Below, piece after piece: positions 10,221 through 21,200 of a DNA stretch of 64,000 nucleotides. The stretch's first letter is position 1. Each line of letters starts with the position of its first letter. The notes beneath the pieces are model-generated. The model ran no database searches and was not told the origin of the DNA. It saw only the letters and a list, made by a program, of their open reading frames with translations. The stretch is from Gordius sp. MW1. Taxonomy: Eukaryota; Nematomorpha; Gordioida; Gordea; Gordiidae. The DNA lies in the NCBI GenBank assembly GCA_964036665.1, contig OZ038528.1, positions 3,292,501-3,356,500 on the forward strand, given 5' to 3'. The position numbers were made by a program, and so were the translations under genes.

Positions 10221-10373
10221 CATGGGCGTAGCCAGCATTTGTAGAGGGGGACAATAATGATTTAGGGAGGGGCAAATGATTATTTTTTCACATTTCAGCC
10301 ATAATTTTAATAAATTTCAATTTTGAAGGGGGCGGCCGCCCCTCCCTGCCCCCCCCTCTTGGCTACGCCCATG
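10221..10373 (+). mobile_element. hAT-MITE family A, complete
   Basis: It runs from CATGGGCGTAGCCAGC to GGCTACGCCCATG and is flanked by perfect 8-bp duplications ATTAGCGA (10213-10220 and 10374-10381). This copy fixes the family's boundaries and its hAT-type insertion. Confidence 0.85.
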
Positions 10374-10629
10374 ATTAGCGAGCCAAGGACTGAGCAAACA
10401 ATTTAATAATAATTCAAGGGTTCTAGATTTTCTTCAAATTTTTTAATTTCAAACTCATGTATCACATTTATTATACATAAGTGGAATTATTTAACTAACA
10501 TATCGCGATGTGGCGTAAATGCGGGCCGATTTTTTATGAAAAAAAATTATTTTAGATCTAAAATTTATATTTTATAGTTGTGCAACGTAACTGAGCAAGT
10601 AAGACACTTATTATTGCTATGCAATTTAT

Positions 10630-10676
10630 TGGAATTAGCTTCCACTTCAGGTGAAGTTCTTGAGATATTATCGCTG
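10630..10676 (-). pseudogene. Partial second copy of the 11.3-kb exon start
   Basis: The minus strand repeats the TTTTTCCCAG acceptor and the next 40 or so bases, with CCTGAAGTGGAAGCTAATTC against TCTGGAGTAGGAGCTAATTC upstream. It marks a small local duplication inside the decayed locus. Confidence 0.35.
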
Positions 10677-10895
10677 GGAAAAAGAAAATATAAAATTATT
10701 TTATAATGACTTTTTTTTTTAATTTTAATGTTGAAATAAAAATGCTATAAAAAAGGGCAGATCCATTTAATCTATTTTTGACATAGTATTTCTTATATAA
10801 AAGCTGTTAGGTAAAGAAGAGTTGTGATGTCGGGCAAAGATTACAACATTTTATAATCTGATAGGGCGTCCAAGGATTCTTTGGACGAAATCCTT

Positions 10896-11351
10896 CTATA
10901 ATTTATTTTCATGCGCTTTTCTGGCAAAACGATCAAAGAATTCGGAGGAAATATTATTTGGAAATTTGCCAAAACTTGTTTCTTGTCCAAAAACGGTTCC
11001 TTTTCTTTGCACATGGAGATTTTTTAGGTTCAAAATCATACAACATAGCCTTAGGTTCGACTACTATTACTAAAGTTTCTGCTAACTGTCTGACTTGCTG
11101 AAGATCTAGGTCCTTTTTTGCAATTGCTTGCATAATATATTCAGATTGTCGTAGAGAAGTGAGCAAAGTTGCAGCTTCTGTTGCAACATCGTGATTCGTG
11201 ATCATACCAGCTTGCTTCAATTTCTCCTTCTTAGGTTTCTCTTCCATTTCTGACAACATTTCCATTAAAACTTCATGACGTTTGAATAGATTAAATGGAT
11301 TGGCACTTTTATTAACGATTCATGGGGAATTAGCTCCTACTCCAGATGACG
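10896..11351 (-). pseudogene. Decayed exon resembling LEDGF/HDGF integrase-binding domain
   Basis: An acceptor (TTTTTCCCAG) is followed by about 140 codons interrupted by a stop and at least one frameshift. The readable part spans MEMLSEMEEKPKKEKLKQ, then DVATEAATLLTSLRQ, KDLDLQQVRQL and KAMLYDF. Length and spacing from the DV pair to the MLY motif match the IBD helical bundle of PSIP1/HDGFL2 (about 56 residues), with similarities D-V, L..L, +R and MLY-F. After the frameshift the other frame continues FKxL-like residues to SEFFDRFARKAHENKL-stop. Family assignment is by eye and tentative. Its position downstream of the exon copy at 14577-14776 suggests one decayed duplicate gene. Confidence 0.4.
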
Positions 11352-11524
11352 CTGGGAAAAAGAAAATGTGAAATTATTTTATATTTATAATTTTGATGTT
11401 AAAATAAGTTTTAAAATTTTTTTGGAAATTCCCCCCCCCCGGAGAAAATCCTGGCTACGCGCCTAAACAAGCTAAATTTTAATAATTTTACATTTTTTAA
11501 GGATAGTATAAAATAATCTGAATC

Positions 11525-11672
11525 AAAAAGTAGCTAGCATTAGAGGGGGCAACCATGATCCAGGGAGGGTCGATAATTTTTTTAAGTTTTAAAAATAGTT
11601 ATATAAAATTTTTCAAATTTTTGTATTTAGAGGGGGCACTCACCCTCCCAGCCACCCCCTGGCTACGCCCCT
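11525..11672 (+). mobile_element. hAT-MITE family A, diverged
   Basis: It has GTAGCTAGCATTAGAGGGGG at the left and CCTGGCTACGCCCCTG at the right, with the family interior. A separate family C right end (CCTGGCTACGCGCCT) lies just before it at 11450-11464. Confidence 0.5.
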
Positions 11673-11999
11673 GGGCCTCTATCTATCTTTAAATTATTAG
11701 AAAACAGCAAAAATTGTTTACCAAAAAATCTAAGTTTATACCAAGCCTGTCCTTAAACTAGCCATTTTTAAATTTAAAAACTATACTAAAATATAAGATT
11801 TTGGTGCAAGAGATAGCACTTATAAATAGATTTTTCCATTTCAACATTTATGAATAAAGAAAGAGTTTGTAAATTCAACATTTTAATAATTATTTCTCCA
11901 ATAATTGGATGCCAAATGTAACTATTGGTAATTTATTAGTTTCTTGATCAATTTCTTCACAATTTATAGGTAATAATCTTTATTTTTTATTTCAGAGTG

Positions 12000-12215
12000 G
12001 TAAAGCATGATTTAATGGCAATCTTAACATGGTTTTCATCGACCTCTTAAATGTTCGTGTACATGAATATTTTGCGAAGGTACATCAATGATTAAATGTT
12101 TAATCGGTTCTTGACCATTGGGACTTTGAATGAGAACTTCCTTAAGTCTACCAACCACTTCCCCTTACTTCTTCCCCCACTTGCAGTGTTCTACTGATCT
12201 AAACATAATAGTAAT
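12000..12215 (-). pseudogene. Unrecognised decayed coding fragment
   Basis: The minus strand keeps a non-random frame (EVLIQSPNGQEPIKHLIIDV then PSQNIHVHEHLRGR). Shifting frame on either side continues with GEEV upstream and ENHVKIAIKSCFTTLK-stop downstream. Two frameshifts and stops indicate decay. I cannot name the family. It lies between the two other decayed exons of this strand and may be from the same gene. Confidence 0.3.
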
Positions 12216-12382
12216 TGAAAAATTTATGCAATATATTATACTACTAAACTTTTTATAAGTATTTTTCTTAAATTATTATGAATTTAAATTTTTATATAAT
12301 ACTATATCATTTTGATTAATTAGAACTCGCTTGTTTTTGCATCCCCTATACGTTGATAAAAGTCATATTTAACAGTTTCAGG

Positions 12383-12544
12383 TAGAGTTGTAAAAACGAA
12401 TGGGTTTGTTTGGTCGCCTTTTGGTTTTAGTCGACTTAACATAAACAGACCACAGGTTTTTTGGTGTCCGTTTTTCTTAGTCGACCTCAAGAGTTAGTCG
12501 AAATTTGAAAGACCAAACAAAACGCAGCCGTTTTTACAACACTA
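12383..12544. mobile_element. Self-complementary hAT-MITE family E
   Basis: It runs from TAGAGTTGTAAAAACG to CGTTTTTACAACACTA, and most of its 162 bp is an inverted repeat with GTCGAC cores. Flanks are GTTTCAGG and GTTTCAGA (7 of 8 identical). Confidence 0.75.
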
Positions 12545-12670
12545 GTTTCAGACAACCCTATGCCCACCTTGCCCACGCACCAAACAAGCGGACCTTAATA
12601 TGATTTATAATTTTCTTCTTAGAATTCTAAAGCAACTTTTTACATTTAGTCAATACGCTATAAATTAGCA

Positions 12671-12837
12671 CATAGGCGTAGCCAGGTTTTGGATTAGGGG
12701 CGGGGCAAAACGTTTAAAAGTTTAATTAGGGGAGGGCAAAACTTAAAATTTTTTAATTTTTCAAAGTTTTTGCATTGAAATTTTTTTTCTCGTAATTTAG
12801 GGGGGGGGGGCAGCTGCCCCCCCTGGCTACGCACATG
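12671..12837 (+). mobile_element. hAT-MITE family B
   Basis: Family B has the same CAT-GGCGTAGCCAGG ends as family A but a different interior (TTTTGGATTAGGGG, GGCAAAACGTTTAAAAGTT). Here it runs from CATAGGCGTAGCCAGG to GGCTACGCACATG. Flanks AATTAGCA/AACTAGCT are a decayed 8-bp duplication. Confidence 0.65.
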
Positions 12838-13309
12838 AACTAGCTTAACCAAATTACTGCTTTTTAAACTTAAATACTATTTAACGCCTTTCTTATGATA
12901 AAAAAGTGCTTAATTCAACACTTTAATTTATAATGTAACAAAAATAAACTTCGCTTACAATATATGCGAAACTTCAAGGCGCTATATAACCAGCTTTGGA
13001 AAAATCTCTTCTCTTAATCAATCAGAGCATTTACTATCGCTTTTATACCTTAAAAAAGGACATGGACTTTATGCAAGTTATTCAACTGGCAGAAAATATT
13101 ATGATTTAGGTAAAATTAAATAATGGCAACAACCAAAGCAAAATTATATGAGTTTGATCTGAAAATTCTCAAGTGCTAATAAGCAAAATTATACAGTCAC
13201 TCAATCTGTTTGCTTGACTTTTTTTAGTACACCTAAATGAACGGTGTTTAGTAAAAAAATATAAGTTTTCATAATTTACAATCAATGGTCGAAAATTATA
13301 ACAGTGGGG

Positions 13310-14541
13310 TGCAAGCTATTAGTCGAAAATTAAATCTAAAAATTGAATGTATATATTATATTTCCAAACTTTTATAAGTGTCTCAAATCTTTTATGCAAC
13401 TAAACTATAATATTTTAATCCATTTAATGTAATTATTAATCAAAATTTTTCAAATTTTGGTCAAGGAGGTAGAAAAGTCCCGCTTTCCGCCCCCTTGGCT
13501 TAGAGCCCTGCAAAGTCACTTTTTTTCAACCCGAACCCGACCCGACCCGAAAGCATTTAGATTTTTTCAACCCGAACCCGACCCCACCCGAAAGCTTTTT
13601 AAGCCAAACCCGACCCGACCCGACCCAAAAGTAAAAAAAGTTAATATTGTAAAATTGATTTTAATGGATTTAAATGGCAACAAAATATTGTATCCCAAAA
13701 ATGGACAAAACGATATATGTCTATCATTTCCCGGTCACATGCTAAAATAAAAAGATAGGTTATATATGTAAAATCAATTTAGTCTCTAATTAAAAATGCC
13801 TATAAATGGCCCATAAAGTATACTTTTGAGTTAATTGCGGCACTCCTAAATGTGGTTATTATTATCTTCTTCAAAATATTAACGAACCCGCAATTTTTCA
13901 CATATAAAATGCTTATATTCTAATTAAAATGAGTTTGTCTGTATTATCAGGCAATTTTGATTTTAAGGCCAATAACGGTTGTGGCAATAATGTGCGAAAA
14001 TGAAAGGAGAAAATTTGATTATGTTTTCAAAAACTCTTATTTTTAAAATCATGTGTGTAAAATATGATAAATGAATTTCTAGTGTATAAGTTAGGCGATA
14101 AAACAAGTTAAGACATTAATATTTAAAAAAGAAAAATGGGAATTAAGAAAATCATAAGTTTTGTTCCAACTACATGTTCAGTATAATTTAGCATCCATCA
14201 AGATATTTTACTTCTCTGAGTTTCAAAAATGCGTAATTTCAAAATTCAGATATAACGTAAAAGAAATTTATTTAAATGAATGTATGAGATAAATTAATCA
14301 TACATTTCGATATTAATTATAAAATATTATATAAAATAGCATTAATTTAAAAGATATGTTTATTATTCAATATAAAATTTAACGTTCAACTCGACGCGGA
14401 CCCGACTTTAAAATTTTTCAACCTGAACCCGACCCGAAAGCTTTTTAAAATTTTCAACCCGAACCCGACCCGACCCGAAAGCATTTTAAAATTTTCAACC
14501 CCGGGTCACCCGTGCAGGGCTCTATATGGCTACGCCCCTAA
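13310..14541. mobile_element. Family C element split by a family D insertion
   Basis: Sequence at 13310-13500 matches 10016-10205 up to CCCCCTTGGCT. The family C terminus then resumes after 14524 with TATGGCTACGCCCCT. The intervening block is the hAT element at 13501-14524. Confidence 0.5.
13501..14524. mobile_element. Non-autonomous hAT element, family D (1024 bp)
   Basis: Ends are TAGAGCCCTGCA and TGCAGGGCTCTA, as in the element at 7476. Sub-terminal repeats are of the CCCGAACCCGACCCGA type. The interior is AT-rich without a transposase frame. The target duplication is imperfect (TTGGCT / TATGGCT) because it lies in another element's terminus. Confidence 0.7.
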
Positions 14542-14576
14542 TTCAAGTAGAGTTTAAGTCTTTATAACAATTTCTT

Positions 14577-14776
14577 ACTTTATCACCGCTAATATTTTCC
14601 TTTTCCTCCTCTTCTTTACTTGCAGGGATTTCCCCTTTCCAGCGGGACCTTTATTTTTTTCGAATTCTGCAATTTCTTGCATATAGTTTTTCTGGATCGC
14701 GTCCATTTCATCAACTGGCATAGTATTTATACCAAGATTTTCAATTAAAAACATCCACACCCACACAATTTTCATG
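14577..14776 (-). pseudogene. Duplicate copy of the left-edge exon, frameshifted
   Basis: It is nearly identical to 26-227 for the first 53 or so codons (MPVDEMDAIQKNYMQEIAEF). Four bases are missing after SLQV, so the acidic tail is read as KKRRKRK in the wrong frame. A donor-like GTAAGA follows. The 4-base loss points to decay, though a shifted splice site could rescue it. Confidence 0.45.
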
Positions 14777-15265
14777 CTGAATTTTTAAATATTTTTATTA
14801 AAGCTTTTTATATTTTCCAAAATTTACAATATACAGCATTTTAGGAGGGTTGCATTTTAAAAAAGCGACTTTCCTCTAATATACAATGGTGATTTTTTTT
14901 GCCTTAGAATAACAAGCTCGTCCTAGGGGTTAATAGAAATTTTCTGATGTGTTCCAAGCATATGGTGATAGAATTCATCTTGTATAATAGTAAAATAAAC
15001 ATAGGAATAACATATTTATGATCGGGTTAGAGTAATAGATTAAGCATTTTTCAAATTAGCAGTCATGTCAATGTTTATTGATTGTTACGCGCCGAATTAA
15101 GTTACAGTAATGTAATTTATATGTATACCGCTTTCTAGTAATCACATTATTTTTTAAGTAAAACTAATTAGCAAATTGTAATTTTGATGATGACAAATTG
15201 CCTATGAATAAATTTATTAGTTTTCACTGTGGAAATTTATTTGATTTTACTTAGCATTGGAATTA

Positions 15266-15401
15266 CAGGGGGGGGGGGGCAATAATGATTTAGGGAGGGG
15301 CAAAGTGAACATTTTTTGCAATTTTAGCCATAGTTTTAATAAATTTCAAATTTTTGGTTCAGATAAGGGCATGCCCCCCCCCCACCTTGGCAACGCCCAT
15401 G
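15266..15401 (+). mobile_element. hAT-MITE family A, truncated (duplicate of 737-883)
   Basis: It has a G run, then CAATAATGATTTAGGGAGGG, and ends CAACGCCCATG. It lies at the same relative place as in duplication copy 1. Confidence 0.65.
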
Positions 15402-15899
15402 CATATTTAATTCATGTGATTTTTATTAAATAACCTATATAAAAACTTGCAAATGGCAAAAATGGTTTTTTAACAAATTTATTTTATATAGAATCAACTA
15501 ATTGAATCCATTTTTTTAATTATTAAATTTGATAAGGCACATTTATCACCTATTTAATGATGAATTTTTTTAAAAATCCAAATTTATTGGCATTTTTAGT
15601 AGCACATATATATAAAAAAGGGCATCATGATAAAAACATTTTAATAATATTTTAGGTGAAAAAGTTAGAAAAAATACTGAAAAGTCAGTTTTGATGCATA
15701 AAATTCTAGTCTCACTCCCAATGGAATTTTCAATCAGCGAGAACTCTCAATTTGAGAGAAATGAAAATTTTATTTTTGCGTTTAGTTAGCGCCAATATCA
15801 TTTTAATAAACAGAATTCTTTTCGAATTTAGAGTGTCTACCCCGATGAAAATCGATTTTTATTTTAGTAAATAAGTCTATTTTCTGTTGAGCATTTAGT

Positions 15900-16020
15900 A
15901 GTGATTTTGGGCTCGGACCTATAGAAATTAAAGTATCGGGTTCGGGCCGGGGTCGGACAAAGTACAAACATCAAGCTCAGGCAGGTTAGAGTAGATGCAA
16001 AACAAATTTGCAGGGCTTTG
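15900..16020. mobile_element. Family D end fragment
   Basis: GGGCTCGGACC and GGGTTCGGGCCGGGGTCGG repeats run up to TTTGCAGGGCTTTG, a diverged right terminus. The left terminus is not seen. Confidence 0.4.
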
Positions 16021-16115
16021 ATAATACTATAAGTCAACAGCAGAGTAGTTCTAAGGAGAAATTTGGGTACAAAATCTATGAAGACGAAGCTCGAAACAAA
16101 CAAACTAAGATATGG

Positions 16116-16277
16116 CCATGGGCGTAGCCAGCATTGGAATTAGAGGGGGGCAATAATGATTTAGGGAGGGGCAAATTGATTATTTTTAGGAATTTTAGCA
16201 ATAATTTTAATAAATTTCAACAAATTTTTGATTTAGAGGAGGCAGTCGTGCTTCCCTGCCCCCTCCCTTGCCTACGC
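16116..16277 (+). mobile_element. hAT-MITE family A
   Basis: It runs from CATGGGCGTAGCCAGC to TTGCCTACGCCCA, with a typical interior and no convincing target duplication. Confidence 0.6.
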
Positions 16278-17666
16278 CCAAATGAATAATGTAATTTTTT
16301 CAAACAACCTTCACGTTGCAATACTAATATGGGTCTTTTACATTGAATATTGGAATCATTTAGTTTTTAAATTTTTGCCATTGCACGCTTATAAATTTAC
16401 AAGAGTGTTGACAAATCAAATTACGCTATTTTAAGAAGACCATTTTTAAGTACCACAATCAAAAATTGTATCATCAAAAAACATTCATCGTCATATTCCT
16501 TAGAAATTTTGCAACTTTAAATTGCTAATTTTATAGGAAATAAAATTTAATGCTTTAGAATCATATTGGACAGCCTTCCAAATTATAATTAAGCATAAAT
16601 AAATATTGTTTTTTAATTTAAAATTTTTACCTTTCTTATTATCGTATCTCTCGATACGAGGATACTTTCCCCCCCCCCTATACAAAGAAACGCCGCCGCT
16701 AACTTTCTAACACGTATAGGATAATACGCAAGGTACTCTTATTCTCTTTTGTTCTTCAGAATGTAGTAGTCTACAACACCATCTGCCTTTCATGGACGTG
16801 CTAGTTAATGTGTAGTACATAGAACTCTATTCCTGTACATTTAATTTCTAGTACGCGTATATTCCCCCCCCCCCCCGACGCGCTTATGCTTATACGTATT
16901 TGTTATTTTCTTACGCGCGAGTGATTTTCAATATACGCGTGTGATCGGATTAATAATTTTAATTCTTGTGTGATTAATAAATTATTTAATTCTCGGATAC
17001 AAAATATATTAGGTAAAATTCTATGTAGTAAAAAGGAGTTTAATAATTTTACCCCTCTTCCTAAATGGGAAGAGGGTGTCCCTTTATTATGCAACTCGTT
17101 CAATCTGAAATGTACTTGCTTCTTAGATTAATTTTAATGTGATAAATTTAGAACGGACATGTAAATAAAATGAATGGCATAAAAAGAAATAATTAAAATT
17201 ATTGGCATATACTATTTTGACAATAAAATCTAAAACTGTGTCTAAAATTGTTATTTCAAAAACTATTTAGTAAAAATGCACATAAATTTGCGAAATTGTT
17301 CTAATTGGATTACATAATTAACCTGTTAAAACTCCATGTCCTAAAGTTTAAAATTCTTGCGTCATATAGACCCAGAAAATCTTGAGAAGATTAACACAAT
17401 TATAGTTGGCACAGACTTTATTTACTTGGGAAGTCTGGTGAGAGTCAGAATTTTATGTAACTCGTATTCTTAAATTTTAAGACCAAAAATTTAAAAGATG
17501 AATAATATGAAATTTGGGCCGAATTGCAAAACCAATGATGAATTTGGATCGCAAACCTTAATTAACTTAATTGCTTTTGCGCTTTATAGGTGCAAACATT
17601 AATCAACAGCAGTTAATATCATTCGCATGCAGTTGATATAGGCAATCATAATTGAATATAACTAGT

Positions 17667-17820
17667 CATGGGCGTATGCCCCCCCCCCTAATTTACAAAA
17701 ATTTTATTTTTCAATGCAAAAACTTTAAAAAATTTAAAAAAAAATTATGTTTTGCCCCCCTCTAATTGAACTTTTAAACGTTTTGCCCCCCCCCCAATCC
17801 AAAACCTGGCTACGCCCATG
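17667..17820 (-). mobile_element. hAT-MITE family B, complete
   Basis: It runs from CATGGGCGTATGCCCC to CCTGGCTACGCCCATG. The flanks are perfect 8-bp duplications TAACTAGT (17659-17666 and 17821-17828). Confidence 0.85.
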
Positions 17821-18179
17821 TAACTAGTAATTAATAGAATTTGTCAAAATCTTGTAATATGAAAAAATAACCATCACTCTTGCTTGGGTTATTTTACTAA
17901 AGCCCCTGTAAAAATATCTAAATTTATTAGTTGAAATAGATTGTATACATATATGGTAAATATTTATTGATTTCAAACTTCATATTCGATTAAGTATTTT
18001 TTAAATTCCATTTTAGGGATACTTTGAGCAGTTGCAATGTTAAAACCTTATAATGTAACAATTAAGATATTGTTTTAATAATTGCTTGAAGTATTTTAAA
18101 TAACTAACAATTATATAACATTACTACATTGCCTTTCTATATCTAGTCAAATGTTGTATATACAAATTTATTTTACACA

Positions 18180-18185
18180 TTTATT
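18180..18185 (-). terminator. Candidate polyadenylation signal of the MLCK-like gene
   Basis: AATAAA on the minus strand lies about 65 nt after the stop codon at 18250. Confidence 0.4.
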
Positions 18186-18249
18186 CCCAAATCTTATATT
18201 CCCCAAATCTTTCTAGATTAAATCTAAATGCTTTTGAAAGGATGAAGGC

Positions 18250-21200
18250 TCATCTTTTGTTAAATTTTTCCATATTGCTACTGACTAACGATTTTCGCGC
18301 GATTTCGAGGATTGATTTCGGTTTTGGGACATCATTAGATGTGGTTTCTTTGTGAAATATTGAATTAGCCTTAGCTTTTGTACCCTGCATGAGGTTGTTG
18401 AATAAATTGCATTTAACATGGACTGGCCCAGGCTTTGGTGCAGTATTGACGGTATTAATTTTTAAAGCTGGAGCCGATGTTTTCCTTACGTAGTCTTTAG
18501 TGGTGGAATCAGTTGGATTAGTGTTATTCTTATCTTCGTTAGTTGATTTGTTGCTTTGCAGTGAATGAGTCGATGATATTTTGGTTATATTGGCCTGACT
18601 CGAAGTAGCTTTAGGTGCCTACATCCAAATAAAGATGGACTCTTACAAGATTGATCAAAATAAAATGGATTACAAGACTTTAAAAAGGAGAAAATAAAAT
18701 ATGGTATATGAACAGCTGGGTACCTAGTGTTGTAAAAAGACCTGGGTTTTGTTTGGTCGACCTTTGTTAATAGACCATAGGTTTTTGGTCTGTTTTTTAA
18801 TCGATCTTTGGGCTTAGTCGGAATTTAAAAACACCACAGGATTGATCTGTTTTTATTAAATTGGGGGTCGACTAAACAAAACTTACGTCATTTTAAAACA
18901 ATAGGCTTGGGAAATATCTAATAAGTGGCCTGAACGCTATAATGTTAAAAGCTTCGTAGAAAGAGTTTGTAAAAGAAAATGTTTTAAGGAATCGGCAGAA
19001 TGATGAAAAAGTAGCAGAAAAATATTTTTTTAGATTATCAATATATTTCAATTAAATCTCAAATGGGGAGGGAATTTGATGTGCAAATAACCCTAACTCT
19101 AACCCTAACCTAAAACGCCAACCTAAAACACTAACCCTAACCCTCCTGAATATGTTTAATCCTGACCAATCTTGATCAGTTCTGACTAATTTGGCTGCTA
19201 TTTTTTTGCTACTTTGACCGGGTGCCGTTTTAAGTTCAGCAAAATTCAAAGGAAAAATTTATTTTGACTAAAACCTTGAGCTACGTGTTCTTAATACTTG
19301 TAAAACAGGATTTGGTGTTGAAGATGGTTGAGACGATTGTTTGGGACTAGGGCCAGGTGGAGCTGAACGTTTTACCACAGAATTGACATTGTCTCCAAGT
19401 CGGTTATTGGTCGGCAGCTTAGGACCGGGCGTTGGTGGTACATATTTTTTTGGTATCATGGGCATTTTCATAGAATTTAATAGACTCGGGTCGCTCCTGG
19501 AATTTTTAAGGCTGGTTGAATTTCGCCTCTCAGGCGTTGTAACATAATCGGTTATGTTAGAACCCAATTTTTCTTTGAGGCTCAATAAATTTATCGTTTT
19601 GATAGCGCCAATGGCTTGCTTTAAATTGAAAAAAATATTATATAATTCCCTATTGTTTCAATAAGAGAGAAATAAAGTTTTATAAAAAAGGCACGACACG
19701 ACATAATAGATAGATAACATTTTGTAATCACAAAAACAAATAAAATTAGTGCGTCTGAAGGGAATTGGTTGAGGATATAAAATAAAGCAAGAGCACACGA
19801 GACTATCCCACACAAAAATACGTTTAGACATAGATAAATTAGTTTAAAATCAGGGGCAAAAATGTTGCGTATTTACGAAATTTTTCTATTGTAAAAAAAG
19901 AGTACCAAATTAAGGCTATGTCTCGGGCCGAAGATCAATTTTTCTCGATCGGACTTGAAAAATATAAAAAATTATCAACTATTATTTGCTCGATTTGAGT
20001 GATATTAAAAGTGAAAAATTAACAAATTTTAACGAAGTTTTAGGGTAAATAGCATGGATATATTTGGCAAAATATGGATTTTGTGATCAATACCTGCCAA
20101 CGATGGTGAATGAGGTATTTTTGGTGACGTTTAGTGTTGATTCGTCTTAATTTGCGTTTTTCGGGAGTCGGATTGAGCCAGGGGTGTTTGAGAGCTTGGG
20201 CAGATGTCATACGCTTGCTATTAATTTTATTAATATATTTTCAAAAAAAATTAAAACATAAAACGGGTTAAGGTTAATTTCGCATATCCATCATCAAGGA
20301 AGATCAAATTAATTTTAAATTTTTTTAGAAAATTAAACACATATACGTATGAAAAGCGTCGGTAAGGTGATTAAAATTTTTGCTAGGTTTGATAATTTAA
20401 AATAATTGATTTAATATTGTGGGGTCTCAGAAAATGGGTTTTTATCAAAATGTATAAAACTTAAAAACAGTATAATTAGGTAAAATATTGGATAAATATT
20501 TACAATATTTATGTAAGTATAATAATGAATATAAAAAATAATTTTAATTACTATTAATCAAAATATGACTTTAAATCAGCATAAAATTATAAAAGAGAAA
20601 AATAAATTTATTCCAAATATAAATTTTTATAATGTAAAAATTGTATAGTCTGGAGAATGTTCAACAAATCGCAACAAAATACCTTTTTTCTTTAACCAGC
20701 AATTTAGTAATGAAATCTTTCGCTTCTTTAGACACATCGTCAAATTCTTCATCATCAAAATCAAAGTCGGCTTTTGTTATGCTACTTAAAGTCTCACCCG
20801 TTGTTTCACCCATAAATGGCGATAGCCCCGATAATCTTAATCAAAAATTTATTTATTATTTTCAAGCTTTATTTGCTCAAATTTAATAAAAACCATTTGA
20901 AATTATTCTTTTTCATTGGAGGGGTTTTAAACGGCATTGCAAATTACCAATATAAATGCAAAAAAATATAAAGTAAGCTGGCTTACTGGTTTTATGTGTG
21001 TGGCACGTTAATTTTTAATAATAAATTTGAAATATTTATTTCAAGGTGTGGATTAAAAAATAGCCATCCAGACAATTCCGTATTTTACCCAAAATTTGAG
21101 TTTAAATTGAATTTAAGAGGTTTCAATATTCGGCTGGACATTTTCAAAGGGTATTATTTAAGAATGCATGGGCACGCCAAGGGGGGGGGGGGGGAGGGAC

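Larger units (their letters stand above)
14575..15680. repeat. Segmental duplication, copy 2
   Basis: It aligns with 1-1450 in the same orientation. It shares the truncated family A element and lacks the 1084-1339 insertion. Confidence 0.75.

Noticed and set aside
17048..17082. Hairpin CCTCTTCC/GGAAGAGG as a terminator or ncRNA
   Set aside because: A single 8-9 bp hairpin in eukaryotic DNA with no flanking gene or copy; no function can be supported.
19341..19547. Plus-strand 68-codon frame
   Set aside because: It is antisense to a coding exon of the MLCK-like gene.
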